This document shows, piece by piece, positions 25,300-34,520 of a stretch of 64,000 nucleotides of DNA (the stretch's first letter is position 1; each line of letters opens with the position of its first letter). This DNA comes from Multivorans sp965116445 (lineage in GTDB: Bacteria > Acidobacteriota > Thermoanaerobaculia > Multivoradales > Multivoraceae), in assembly GCA_965116445.1 (NCBI GenBank), contig OZ220688.1:2418001-2482000 (forward strand), in the 5' to 3' direction. The notes beneath the pieces were generated by a model that was not told the DNA's origin, searched no databases, and worked only from the letters and a program-made list of their open reading frames with translations. Position numbers and translations under genes: made by a program.

Positions 25300-27474
25300 G
25301 TGACGCGCCCGCGTTCATCCCTTGCTGCCGTCATCGTTTCCGTCGCGGGTCTGGCCGCTCTGGCGCTGGGAACGGCGCCCTGGATCGCTGGAAGCGTGAT
25401 GGTCGTCCAGCCCCACCTGGCCCGGCGCGCCCTCTTCGCCGCAGCTCTCGGCGGCATCGTCGCCATCGCGGCGGCGGCATTTGCGGGCCGGGCGCATCCG
25501 GCGGTGCGCGTCACGGTCCTGAGCCTCGGCCTGCTGGCCGCCTCTTCGAGTCCGGTCTTCGTCGCTCTCCTGGCTCGCCAGCCGCCGGCGGAACCGCGAG
25601 CAGCGGGTGGCTCCGCCCCAGCCGGATCGTCGGCAGCGACGGACAGGCTCCGAATCCTGCAGTTGAACGCGTACCACGGCTACCCGGACCGCGAAGGGGG
25701 TCTCGCAGGCCTGTCCGCAGGCGCACCCGCCGCCTCCGACCGTCTGGAGCGCGCGAACCGGCTGGCTTCAGCGATCAACCGCCTGCGTCCCGACGTCGTC
25801 GTCCTGCAGGAAGCGTGGTGCACGGTCACCGAAGGCTGTCTCGCCGACCGGCTGGCCGAGGACCTTGAACTGCACGCGGTCTACGCCCGGGCCAACGGGT
25901 CGCTGCGCTGGCTCGGCTTCGAAGAGGGCGCGGCCATCCTCAGCCGCTACCCGATCGCCGTTCCGGAGACCTGGCCCCTTCTGCCCGACCGGGACCGTTT
26001 CGAACGGAGAATCGCCCTGACGGCCCGGATCGACTTTCCGGCTCTGCCTTTCGAGGTGGTCGGCGTCCACGCTGCCAACGGCGACCCCGAACTCGCCGCC
26101 GCCCAGTCCCAACACCTCCTGGGGCAGCTCCTGGACCGCGCCGAGCGGCCCGCACTGATTGCGGGCGACTTCAACCTCGACAGCGACCACTCCGCCCTCA
26201 GCCGCTTCGGTGAGGCTGGCTACCGCGATGTCCTTCCGGGCGGAATCGACCATGTGCTGGTCGACGCCAGGGCGTCCGGATGGTGGCCCCTGTGGAGCGA
26301 GTGGTCGGCTCAGTCACGGGCCACGGCCCCGATCTCCGACCATCCCGGCATCCTGGTTGAGTTCCAGTTGCCCGTACCTCCTCCCGACGACGACTGGACC
26401 GGCGACTGGCAGCTCGTCCCGGCCGACGCGGCCGGACTCGACGGCGAACGGCTGGAGCAGGCGGTCGAGGACATCGGCGCTCTCGAGGGAGTCCAGGCCG
26501 TGCTGGTCGCGCGCCACGACCGACTCGTCGCCGAGCGCTACTTCCGCGGCTCCACCGGCCGCCGCCCGCACAACATGAAGTCGGCCTCGAAGAGTGTCCT
26601 CTCGGCGCTGGCGGGTCTGGCGGTCGAGAACGGCGTCCTCGAACCTGATCAACCGATCGCCGAGCTTCTGCCCGAGGCCGCCGGCCTCGACGACCCACGC
26701 AAGCAGAAGATCACCGTCCGCCACCTGCTGACGATGACCTCCGGTCTCGAGTCGACCAGCTTCGGCAACTACGGCTCGTGGGTGGCGTCCCGGAACTGGG
26801 TTCGCGCGGCGCTGGAGCGGCCGCTTCAAGCCGAGCCGGGAACCCGCTTCGCCTACAGCACCGGCGGCACGCACCTGCTCTCGGCCACACTCGCCGCGGC
26901 AGCGGGCCGGAGCACGCACGACTTTGCCCGCGAGCACCTGTTCGCCCCACTGGGAATCCGGCACTCGGCCTGGGCTCGCGACCGGCAGGGCATCCACGTC
27001 GGCGGCAACAACCTCTCCCTGCGGCCTCGCGACATGCTGAAGTTCGGTCAGCTTTACCTGAACCGCGGCCGCTGGGGCGGCAAACAGCTCCTTCCCTGGC
27101 GGTGGGTGGACGAGTCCACCCGCCCCGGCGTGGTCGCCGGACCACGGGGCCGCGGCCGGATCTACGGTGGTTACGGCTACCTGTGGTGGCTCAGAGGGCC
27201 GCGGGAACGGGGGGCCTACATCGCCAGCGGCTTCGGGGGCCAGTACATCTACGTCTCTCCGGCCGAGGATCTGGTTGTCGTCATCATTTCGACCGAGGTG
27301 TCCAAGGGACGCGGCTGGCGCGGCGCGCTGTTCGGAATGATCCGCGACGGCGTAGCCGGCAGCGTGATCGACCGCTACGCACGCCAGGAACGTGCGCGGC
27401 AGAAACTGGGCGCGCCGGCCCTCTGGCCGGCATTCGGCGCGAACCGCCGGCTCCCGGACCTTCTGCCGCGCTAG
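25300..27474 (+). CDS. Membrane-anchored endonuclease/phosphatase-beta-lactamase-like fusion
   Basis: The 724-residue product starts at GTG 25300 with three hydrophobic helices. Residues about 110-355 form an EEP (endonuclease/exonuclease/phosphatase) domain: LRILQLNAYHGYPDREGG, VVVLQEAW, ALIAGDFNLDSDH and the terminal SDHPG. Residues about 385-680 are a serine beta-lactamase/esterase (class C-like) domain with SASK at 428-431 and YST at 519-521 in place of the usual YXN. The two activities are normally separate proteins. The last 23 residues (KLGAPALWPAFGANRRLP...) are encoded by a copy of the intergenic repeat. Likely outward-facing; substrates unknown. Confidence 0.85.
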   Translation: MTRPRSSLAAVIVSVAGLAALALGTAPWIAGSVMVVQPHLARRALFAAALGGIVAIAAAAFAGRAHPAVRVTVLSLGLLAASSSPVFVALLARQPPAEPRAAGGSAPAGSSAATDRLRILQLNAYHGYPDREGGLAGLSAGAPAASDRLERANRLASAINRLRPDVVVLQEAWCTVTEGCLADRLAEDLELHAVYARANGSLRWLGFEEGAAILSRYPIAVPETWPLLPDRDRFERRIALTARIDFPALPFEVVGVHAANGDPELAAAQSQHLLGQLLDRAERPALIAGDFNLDSDHSALSRFGEAGYRDVLPGGIDHVLVDARASGWWPLWSEWSAQSRATAPISDHPGILVEFQLPVPPPDDDWTGDWQLVPADAAGLDGERLEQAVEDIGALEGVQAVLVARHDRLVAERYFRGSTGRRPHNMKSASKSVLSALAGLAVENGVLEPDQPIAELLPEAAGLDDPRKQKITVRHLLTMTSGLESTSFGNYGSWVASRNWVRAALERPLQAEPGTRFAYSTGGTHLLSATLAAAAGRSTHDFAREHLFAPLGIRHSAWARDRQGIHVGGNNLSLRPRDMLKFGQLYLNRGRWGGKQLLPWRWVDESTRPGVVAGPRGRGRIYGGYGYLWWLRGPRERGAYIASGFGGQYIYVSPAEDLVVVIISTEVSKGRGWRGALFGMIRDGVAGSVIDRYARQERARQKLGAPALWPAFGANRRLPDLLPR
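27405..27436 (+). repeat. Hairpin repeat copy lying inside the 3' end of a gene
   Basis: ACTGGGCGCGCCGGCCCTCT followed by GGCCGGCATTCG matches the intergenic unit at 979-1010 at 28 of 32 positions. It encodes LGAPALWPAFG in frame with the upstream fusion gene, whose stop comes 35 bases later. Confidence 0.75.
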
Positions 27475-27533
27475 AGCACCGGGGGCCCTTGCTTTCCGGG
27501 ACAACCCGCCGTTGTAAACTGTCCGACGCTCCA

Positions 27534-30500
27534 ATGGACTTGAAGATGAGGATTCCGCCCCGCTCCCGCGCGGCGATCCTGGCTGCCGTACTGCTCGGAG
27601 GCGGACCGGCGGCCGGGGCCCCGTTCATCTCGGAAGATGTCGTCACCCCGGAGGATCTCGAGTTCTTCGAGCAGAGGATCCGTCCGGTTCTGGTGGAGCA
27701 CTGCTACACCTGCCACAACAGCACCGAACTGGCCGAGAGCGGGCTGCGCCTGGACTATCGAGACGGTCTGCTCGAGGGCGGCATGCGCGGTCCGGCGATC
27801 GAACCCGGCAAGCCGCGCTCCAGTCTGCTGCTGCGGGCGATGCGCCACCCGAGTCTCGACTTCCGGATGCCGTTGGGCGGCGCCAGGCTGCCCGACGAGG
27901 TAGTCGCCGACTTCGAACGCTGGATCGAGATCGGGGCACCCGATCCGAGAATCGAACCGCCATCCGCCGCCGCGCTGAAGGAGGCGACGTCCTGGCAGAC
28001 GACCCTCGAACAGCGCAAGCAGTGGTGGAGCCTGCAGCCGATCGCCGACCCCGAGCCGCCGGAAGTCGCCGACGGGCTGTGGTCGAAGAACGCGATCGAC
28101 CGTTTCCTGGGCGCCGGGCTTGCCGAGGCCGAGCTCGAACCCGCGCCGCTTGCCGAACCCCGGACCGTCATGCGCCGGCTGTCCTACGTGCTGACCGGCC
28201 TGCCGCCGACGCCGGCAGAGGCCTCCGACTTCGAACGCCGCGCCGCGATCGACCGGGACGCCGCTGTGGCGGAGGAGGTCGACCGGCTCCTGGCCGATCC
28301 GGCCTTCGGCGAGCGTTGGGCCCGGCACTGGATGGACTGGGTCCGCTACGCCGAGACGCACGGCAGCGAAGGCGACCCGCCGGTCCCCTACGCCTGGCGT
28401 TACCGCGACTACCTGATCCGGGCGCTGAACGCGGACGTCCCCATGGACCAGCTGATCCGCGAACACCTGGCCGGCGACCTGCTCGAGGAGCCGCGGATGA
28501 ACGCCGAACTCGGGATCAACGAGTCGGCGATCGGCATCGCCCAGTACCGCTTCGTCCTGCACGGTTTCGGCCCCACCGACGCCCTGGACGAGCAGGTCCG
28601 CTTCACCGAGAACCAGATCGACGTCGTCTCCAAGGCGTTCCTGGGGATGACCGTCGCCTGCGCCCGCTGCCACGACCACAAGTTCGACGCGATCAGCCAG
28701 ACGGACTTCTACGCCCTCTACGGCACGATGGTGAACGGTCGCCCGGGGGTCCAGACGATCGACACGGAAGAGCGCCGACACGCGCATCGCGCCGAGCTGT
28801 CCGAACTCAAGAACGAGCTGCGGCAGGTCCTGGCCGACGCGTGGATCCTTGCCGCGACCGACGTGGCCGCAGCGTTGCGGCAACCGGACGGCCCCTGGGC
28901 CGCGGCACTCACGGGCGGCCAGTCCCCCTACGATCCGCTCTACGCGTGGGTCCGAACCCGCGGGATCCGGGGCCGCGGGGCCTTCGCGAAGCAGTGGAAG
29001 GCCCTGTCCGACGCCTACGGCGAGAGCAGACAGAAGCTCGAAGCCCGGCGGCAGGCGGCCGCCGTCCAGCGTTGGGACCTCAGCCGAACCGAGGACGTCG
29101 AGCAGTGGTACCGGCACGGCAACGGCCTTCCCGACGCGAAGCCGCAGGAAGCCGGAAGCTACGAGGTCACTCAGGGCGGCGGCACGATCGTCGCGGACAT
29201 CCTGCCGGGCGGCGTCTACACGCACTCGCTGACCAACCGGCACAACGGCACGTTCTCGTCGCCACGCTTCTTCATCGGGGCAAAGCAGAAACTGGCGGTG
29301 CGGATCGCCGGCCGCGGCGGCGCGGTTGCGCGCTACGTGGTCCAGAACTACCCTCAGGTCGGCGAGGTCTATCCGATCGAGACCCTCTCGGACGGCGAGT
29401 GGCGCTGGCAGCACTGGGACCTCGACTACTGGGACGGCGACCACGCCTACATCGAACTCGTGACGGCCGCCGATCACCCGATGACGGGCGAGAGTTCCGG
29501 CGGCCGGTCGGACCGCTCGTGGTTCGGGATCACCGAGGCGGTCGTCCTCGACGAAGCCGGCGAACTCCCGCGGGACGAGCCCGCCGAGTTCACGGCGCCC
29601 CTGTTCGAGATGGAGGGGGCGCCCGGAGACCGTGAAGAGCTCGCGGCGCGCTACGGCGAAGCGGTTCGCGAAGCCGCCGAGGCGTGGCGCGACGGTTCGA
29701 TGACCGATGCCCAGGCCCGCTTTCTCGCCAGCTTCGTGCGCCGCGGCCTGCTCCCGAACGACATGGGCGAGGCGCCGGAAGCGGGGCCGATCGTGACCCG
29801 GATTCGGCAGCTCGAGCAGGCCATCCCGGCGCCGACCCGCTCCCCCGCGGTGCTCGCGGGCCCGCGCTTCGATCAACCGCTGATGGAGCGGGGCAATCAC
29901 CGGCAGCTCGGCGAAGCCGTGCCGCAGCGGTTCCTCGAAGCGATCGATCCCGAGCCCTACCCCGACTCGGTCCACCCGCGGCTGGCCCTGGCCGAGAGCG
30001 TCCTCGACCCTGGCAACCCGCTGACCGCCCGGGTCATCGCGAACCGTCTCTGGGGGCACGCCTTCGGCCGCGGCATCGTCGCCACGCCGGACAACTTCGG
30101 GCAGATGGGCGAACTCCCGTCGAACCCCGCCCTGCTCGATCATCTGGCGACGACGCTGCGGGCGGACGGCTGGTCGCTGAAGACGTTCGTGCGGCGTCTG
30201 GCCACGACTCGGGCCTTCCAGCTCGACTCGACGCCCGCGCCCGCCGCCCGCGAACGGGATCCGAGGAACCGCCTCCTCTCCCATGCCCATCTGCGGCGCC
30301 TGGAGGCCGAGTCGGTACGGGACGCCATGCTGCTTGCCGCCGGCGATCTCGAGCCGGTCGACGCGGCCGAGACGCGCCCCGTGCCCGGCTGGTCGAACCT
30401 GCGCAGCGTCTACGTCCAGGTCATCCGGAACCAGCCGGACCCCATGCTCCACACACTCGACCTGCCGACCCCGGTGACGACGAAGGGTCAACGCGACCAG

Positions 30501-31478
30501 ACGAACGTGCCGGCGCAGTCCCTGCTGCTGATGAACAACACCCAGGTCATGCACCTCGCCGCCCGCTTCGGCGATCGGATCGCCCACGACCCGGCTCTCG
30601 GCAGCAACCGCGAACGGATCGTCCGGATGTTCCGACTCGCTCTCGGTCGGCCTCCGACCGACCAGGAACTCACCGCGGCCGAGAGGTTCCTCAACGAGGC
30701 CGTCGACCGCACGCCAGCCCAGGACGACGTGGACGCCTGGAACACGGCGGCTCTGGAGCGCCGCGAGGAGACCGCCGAACTCCGCGAGTTCACCGAACAG
30801 AAAACTCGTGGCGTGCTGCGGTTCTACCACCGGGCGTCGGCGCCGGAAGCGATCGCGGCGTGGGAGTTCGACGAACCGCCGAAGAACGGTCGCGCCTACG
30901 ACACCGTAGGCGGTCTCGGACTCAAGCTGGGCCGGCAGGTCCGCCTGAAGGGAGGCGCGCTGTGGCTCGCGCCACCGGACGTCCTCGCCACGAAGCCCAT
31001 CCGGCAGACGTTCGACGACTACACGCTCGAAGCCTGGGTCGCCAAGCTTCCGGGCGGTGCGGAGTCCGGCACGTCGCCGCCGGTCCATCTGGTCCTGGCT
31101 CGGGACCGCGCGGGCGCCTTGACCGCGTACCGGAACGGCGTCGCGGCCGATCCGGAGAGCATCCGGCAGGAACTTCCGATGAGCCTCGAACGGGGTCGCC
31201 TTCAGTTCGCGGGCAGCGGCGAGGCCCTCCTTGGCGTGCTGCAGGCCCGCCTCTACGACCGCGCCCTGGGCCCGGACGATGTCGCGGCCTCCGCACTTGG
31301 CAACATCGAAGCGGCATCGGAGGAGGAGCAGGCCCGCATCTACCGTGGCACCTGGGCCCGCATCGCCCGGCTCGAGTCGGAGGCGGACCGGCTCGAGCAA
31401 AGTGCCGCCGGCGGCGACCCCTGGCATCGACTGGCGCACGCGATGTTCAACCTGAAGGAGTTCATGTACCTCCGATGA
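27534..31478 (+). CDS. PSD1 planctomycete-type cytochrome c (DUF1549/DUF1553) with LamG-like insert
   Basis: A 1314-residue secreted protein. After a signal peptide comes a PSCyt1 cytochrome domain with the haem motif CYTCH at 57-61, then DUF1549 (SAIDRFLGAGLAEAEL-like region, LSYVLTGLPPTPAEASDF) with a second haem motif CARCH near 376, and DUF1553 in the C-terminal half (ARVIANRLWGHAFGRGIVATPDNFG, FVRRLATTRAFQLDS, PAQSLLLMNNTQVM). A concanavalin/LamG-like segment around residues 1105-1255 (WEFDEPPKNG, YTLEAWVAKLPGG, LYDRALGPDDVAAS) sits inside the last helical part, which resumes as HAMFNLKEFMYLR. Function unknown. It overlaps the DUF1501 gene by 4 nt. Start could also be ATG 27546. Confidence 0.9.
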   Translation: MDLKMRIPPRSRAAILAAVLLGGGPAAGAPFISEDVVTPEDLEFFEQRIRPVLVEHCYTCHNSTELAESGLRLDYRDGLLEGGMRGPAIEPGKPRSSLLLRAMRHPSLDFRMPLGGARLPDEVVADFERWIEIGAPDPRIEPPSAAALKEATSWQTTLEQRKQWWSLQPIADPEPPEVADGLWSKNAIDRFLGAGLAEAELEPAPLAEPRTVMRRLSYVLTGLPPTPAEASDFERRAAIDRDAAVAEEVDRLLADPAFGERWARHWMDWVRYAETHGSEGDPPVPYAWRYRDYLIRALNADVPMDQLIREHLAGDLLEEPRMNAELGINESAIGIAQYRFVLHGFGPTDALDEQVRFTENQIDVVSKAFLGMTVACARCHDHKFDAISQTDFYALYGTMVNGRPGVQTIDTEERRHAHRAELSELKNELRQVLADAWILAATDVAAALRQPDGPWAAALTGGQSPYDPLYAWVRTRGIRGRGAFAKQWKALSDAYGESRQKLEARRQAAAVQRWDLSRTEDVEQWYRHGNGLPDAKPQEAGSYEVTQGGGTIVADILPGGVYTHSLTNRHNGTFSSPRFFIGAKQKLAVRIAGRGGAVARYVVQNYPQVGEVYPIETLSDGEWRWQHWDLDYWDGDHAYIELVTAADHPMTGESSGGRSDRSWFGITEAVVLDEAGELPRDEPAEFTAPLFEMEGAPGDREELAARYGEAVREAAEAWRDGSMTDAQARFLASFVRRGLLPNDMGEAPEAGPIVTRIRQLEQAIPAPTRSPAVLAGPRFDQPLMERGNHRQLGEAVPQRFLEAIDPEPYPDSVHPRLALAESVLDPGNPLTARVIANRLWGHAFGRGIVATPDNFGQMGELPSNPALLDHLATTLRADGWSLKTFVRRLATTRAFQLDSTPAPAARERDPRNRLLSHAHLRRLEAESVRDAMLLAAGDLEPVDAAETRPVPGWSNLRSVYVQVIRNQPDPMLHTLDLPTPVTTKGQRDQTNVPAQSLLLMNNTQVMHLAARFGDRIAHDPALGSNRERIVRMFRLALGRPPTDQELTAAERFLNEAVDRTPAQDDVDAWNTAALERREETAELREFTEQKTRGVLRFYHRASAPEAIAAWEFDEPPKNGRAYDTVGGLGLKLGRQVRLKGGALWLAPPDVLATKPIRQTFDDYTLEAWVAKLPGGAESGTSPPVHLVLARDRAGALTAYRNGVAADPESIRQELPMSLERGRLQFAGSGEALLGVLQARLYDRALGPDDVAASALGNIEAASEEEQARIYRGTWARIARLESEADRLEQSAAGGDPWHRLAHAMFNLKEFMYLR

Positions 31479-32893
31479 GTGACCACAACTGCTCCCTGAT
31501 GAGCCGCAGACGGATGTTGGCGCAGGTCTCGACCGGGTTCGGCGCCATCGCGCTGAACGGCATGCTCGGCTCGGCGCTCATGCCCAGGGCAGCCCACGGA
31601 GCGCCAAGGGCCCGCGCGAAGCACGTCATCTTCTGCTACATGTCAGGCGGCGTCTCCCAGGTCGACTCGTTCGACCCGAAGCCGCTGCTCGACCGCGATC
31701 ACGGCAAGCCGATGCCGACCAGGATCGAACGCACCCAGTTCAACAACAACGGCGACATCTTCGCCTCGCCGTTCCCCTTCACGCAGTACGGCGAGAGCGG
31801 CATCCCGGTCAGCAGCATGTTCCCCCACGTTGGCGAATGCGTCGACGATCTGGCCGTCATCCGCTCGATGACCAGCACGGTGAACGAGCACGCCCAGGGC
31901 AACTACTTCTTCCACACCGGCTTCCCCCTGGTCGGCCACCCCTCGGCAGGAGCGTGGGTGAACTACGGACTCGGCACGGAGAACGAGAACCTGCCCGGCT
32001 TCGTCGTCCTGCAGAGCGGGGACGCGGGCATTCCCCACGGCGGCGTCGGCCTCTACAGCAACGGCTATCTGCCGGCCGAGTTCCAGGGCTCCGTCCTGCG
32101 GGGCGACGCGAAGGACGCGGTGCAGAACATCCAGCCTCTGGAAGCCCGGGCCGCCCAGCGGGAGCGGCTCGACTTCGTGCAGGAGATGGACCAGGCTTTC
32201 CTCGAGCGGCTGGGCGGCCACGCCGATGTCGAAGCGGCGGTGCGCAACTACGAGACGGCGTTCCGGATGCAGGCCGAGGTGCCCGAACTCTGCGACATCA
32301 GCGGCGAGACGCGGGCCACGCGCGAACTCTACGCCCTGGACCACTCGAACCGGACGACCGCGGAGTACGGCCGCCAGTGCCTGCTCGCGCGACGGCTCGT
32401 CGAGCGCGGCGTGCGCTTCGTCGAACTGAGCTGCCTGCCCGAACCGACCGACGCGGGACAGGCCGCAAACCCCTGGGACCAGCACACCGGCCTCGAGCCC
32501 GGCCACCGCAACATGGCGCTCCAGGTCGACCAACCGATCGCGGGACTGCTCAAGGACCTCAAAGCGCGCGGTCTGCTCGATGAGACGCTCGTCATCTGGG
32601 CCGGCGAGTTTGGTCGCACGCCCTTCTCCCAGGGCGCCGACGGCCGCGACCACAACCCGTTCGGCTTCTCGATCTGGCTCGCCGGCGGCGGGATCAAGGG
32701 CGGCACGATCCACGGCGCGACGGACGACTTCGGCTACCACGTGGTCGAAGACGAAGTCACGATCTACGACCTCTGGGCCACCGTGCTCCACCTCCTCGGC
32801 ATCGACCACACGAACCTCACCTACCGCTACGGCGGCCGCGACTTCCGCCTCACCGACGTCCACGGCAATGTCGTCAACGAGATCCTGGCGTAA
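31475..32893 (+). CDS. DUF1501 family Tat-exported protein
   Basis: A 472-residue protein with a twin-arginine signal (MSRRRMLAQVSTGFGAIALN) and the DUF1501 body: VIFCYMSGGVSQVDSFDPKP, FPFTQYGESGIPVSSMFPHV, WAGEFGRTPFSQGADGRDHN and GGIKGGTIHGATDDFGY. DUF1501 is structurally sulfatase/alkaline-phosphatase-like, but the family has no established reaction. It is encoded ATGA-overlapped after the PSD1 gene, the standard pairing in Planctomycetota and Acidobacteriota. Confidence 0.92.
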   Translation: MSDHNCSLMSRRRMLAQVSTGFGAIALNGMLGSALMPRAAHGAPRARAKHVIFCYMSGGVSQVDSFDPKPLLDRDHGKPMPTRIERTQFNNNGDIFASPFPFTQYGESGIPVSSMFPHVGECVDDLAVIRSMTSTVNEHAQGNYFFHTGFPLVGHPSAGAWVNYGLGTENENLPGFVVLQSGDAGIPHGGVGLYSNGYLPAEFQGSVLRGDAKDAVQNIQPLEARAAQRERLDFVQEMDQAFLERLGGHADVEAAVRNYETAFRMQAEVPELCDISGETRATRELYALDHSNRTTAEYGRQCLLARRLVERGVRFVELSCLPEPTDAGQAANPWDQHTGLEPGHRNMALQVDQPIAGLLKDLKARGLLDETLVIWAGEFGRTPFSQGADGRDHNPFGFSIWLAGGGIKGGTIHGATDDFGYHVVEDEVTIYDLWATVLHLLGIDHTNLTYRYGGRDFRLTDVHGNVVNEILA

Positions 32894-32967
32894 CGCGGGG
32901 GGCACCCGCCTGAGCCGGAACCGGAGGGGGCGGACCCCAGCGGGTATTCCCGGAAGTGCTGGTGGGC

Positions 32968-33042
32968 TACTGGGTGCGCCGACTTCACGCGGAGACCGCA
33001 CACTGGGTGCGCCGGCGTCCTCGCCGGCATCCGCCGCAGGCG
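32968..33042 (+). repeat. Hairpin repeat, one partial and one full copy
   Basis: CTACTGGGTGCGCCGACTTC at 32968-32987 is a partial copy; 33001-33042 is the clearest full unit, CACTGGGTGCGCCGGCGTCC then TCGCCGGCATCC and the small hairpin CCGCCGCAGGCGG. It lies immediately upstream of the cytochrome-WD40 gene, in the same reading frame as that gene without a stop codon. Confidence 0.85.
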
Positions 33043-33068
33043 GAATCCGGATCCTTGCCGCAACAGCT

Positions 33069-34520
33069 TTGACCGCGGTCTGTGCGCTGGCTGCTGCAGC
33101 CCCGATGATGGCCCAGGAAGAGGGTCCGAGTTACTACCGCAACGTCTGGCCCGTGATCCAGCAGCGATGCCAGGGCTGCCACCAGCCGGCCCAACTCGGC
33201 GGCGAACTGAACCTCACGAGCTTCGACGGGCTCGCAGTCGGCGGCATGAGCGGCCCGGCGTTCGTCGCCGGGAAACCCGACGAGAGCCGGATGCTCAAGA
33301 TGCTCCGCGGCGAAGTCGAGCCGGCGATGCCGATGCGGGCGGAACCCCTGGCGGAGGCGGAGATCGCCGCGATCAGCGACTGGATCGCGGCCGGGGCCGA
33401 GGACGACACGCCGGAGGAGGTGCGGCTCGGCGCGGCGACCGGGCCGATCGTTTACCGCCAGCCGCCGGTCATCACTGCGGTCGCCTACTCCGCCGACGGC
33501 GAGTGGCTGGCCGTGTCGGGCAATCGCGAGGTGCTGCTTCACCGCCGGTCGAAGATCGGCAGCGGCGACAGTCTCGAAGCTCGCTTCAGCAGCGTCTCCG
33601 AGCGCATCCAGGGGCTCGCGTTCCTCAGGAACGGGCGGCTGATCGCGACCGGCGGGACGCCTGCTCGGTTCGGAGAGATCCAGATCTGGGACACGGACGA
33701 CCGGAAGCTGCGGGTGTCGACGTCCGTCTGCTACGACACGCTGTTCGGCCTCGCCGTCTCGCCCGACGAACGCCGGCTCGCGGTCGGCTGCGCGGACAAC
33801 ACGATCCGCATCCACCAGGCGACCAGCGGTCGCGAGCTGCTGCGGATGAACCACCACGAGAACTGGGTCCTCGGCGTCGTCTTCGGCGGCGACGGACGGC
33901 GCATCGTCTCCGTCGGCCGCGACCGGGCGGCCAAGCTGATCGACGCGGACAGCGGCGCCTTCGTCGAAAACATCAACCTGTTGCGCGGCGAACTCGCGGC
34001 GGTGGCTCGCAATCCCCGGCTCGAGGCGGTCGTCATCGGCGGCGAGGACCGGGTACCGTACTACTACAGGATGGACCGCGCCCGGAAGATGCTGATCGCC
34101 GACGACTCGACCCTTGTGCGGGAGTTCGAGCGCCAGGACGGTGAAATCTTCGCCCTCGCCGTCGATCCCCGCGGCACGCGTCTCGCGGTTGGAGGCGCCG
34201 CAGCGACGGTGCCGATCTACGACCTGGAGACCGGCGAGCGGACCGCGACCGCCTCGGGGCACAGCGCCGGCATCTACACGGTGGCGTTCGACCCGACCGG
34301 CGCCGAGCTTGCGACCGCGGGCTTCGACGGTTCACTGCGGCTCTACCGCGCCGCCGACGGCGAACTGCTGCACGGGTTCGTGCCGGTGCCGCTCGAAGGC
34401 GGGCCCCGGGGAGGCAAGTTCCGGGGAGAACGAGCGGCGCGGTTCGGCGCGACTCGCGAACCAGTCCGAGCGCCCGTCACCGGGCGCCCGGATGAAACCA
34501 CCGCCGGAGGCGCGCCGTGA
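33069..34520 (+). CDS. Cytochrome c-WD40 repeat protein
   Basis: A secreted protein of about 483 residues. A PSCyt1-like cytochrome domain with CQGCH near the N-terminus (PVIQQRCQGCHQPAQLGGEL) is followed by a WD40/YVTN-like propeller (AVAYSADGEWLAVSGNREVL, LFGLAVSPDERRLAVGCADN, TVAFDPTGAELATAGFDGSL). The start is uncertain: the frame is open back through the repeat, no ATG precedes the signal-peptide-like ALTAVCALAAAAPMMAQ, and I place it at TTG 33069; ATG 33105 would lose the signal. It overlaps the PPC-domain gene by 4 nt. Presumed periplasmic electron or ligand binder in the same operon. Confidence 0.82.
   Translation: MTAVCALAAAAPMMAQEEGPSYYRNVWPVIQQRCQGCHQPAQLGGELNLTSFDGLAVGGMSGPAFVAGKPDESRMLKMLRGEVEPAMPMRAEPLAEAEIAAISDWIAAGAEDDTPEEVRLGAATGPIVYRQPPVITAVAYSADGEWLAVSGNREVLLHRRSKIGSGDSLEARFSSVSERIQGLAFLRNGRLIATGGTPARFGEIQIWDTDDRKLRVSTSVCYDTLFGLAVSPDERRLAVGCADNTIRIHQATSGRELLRMNHHENWVLGVVFGGDGRRIVSVGRDRAAKLIDADSGAFVENINLLRGELAAVARNPRLEAVVIGGEDRVPYYYRMDRARKMLIADDSTLVREFERQDGEIFALAVDPRGTRLAVGGAAATVPIYDLETGERTATASGHSAGIYTVAFDPTGAELATAGFDGSLRLYRAADGELLHGFVPVPLEGGPRGGKFRGERAARFGATREPVRAPVTGRPDETTAGGAP

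Noticed and set aside
27471..31439. A 1322-codon open frame on the minus strand opposite the first PSD1 gene
   Set aside because: It is the antisense shadow of a gene with clear haem and DUF1553 motifs; high GC removes stops from the opposite strand and the translation has no recognisable domain.
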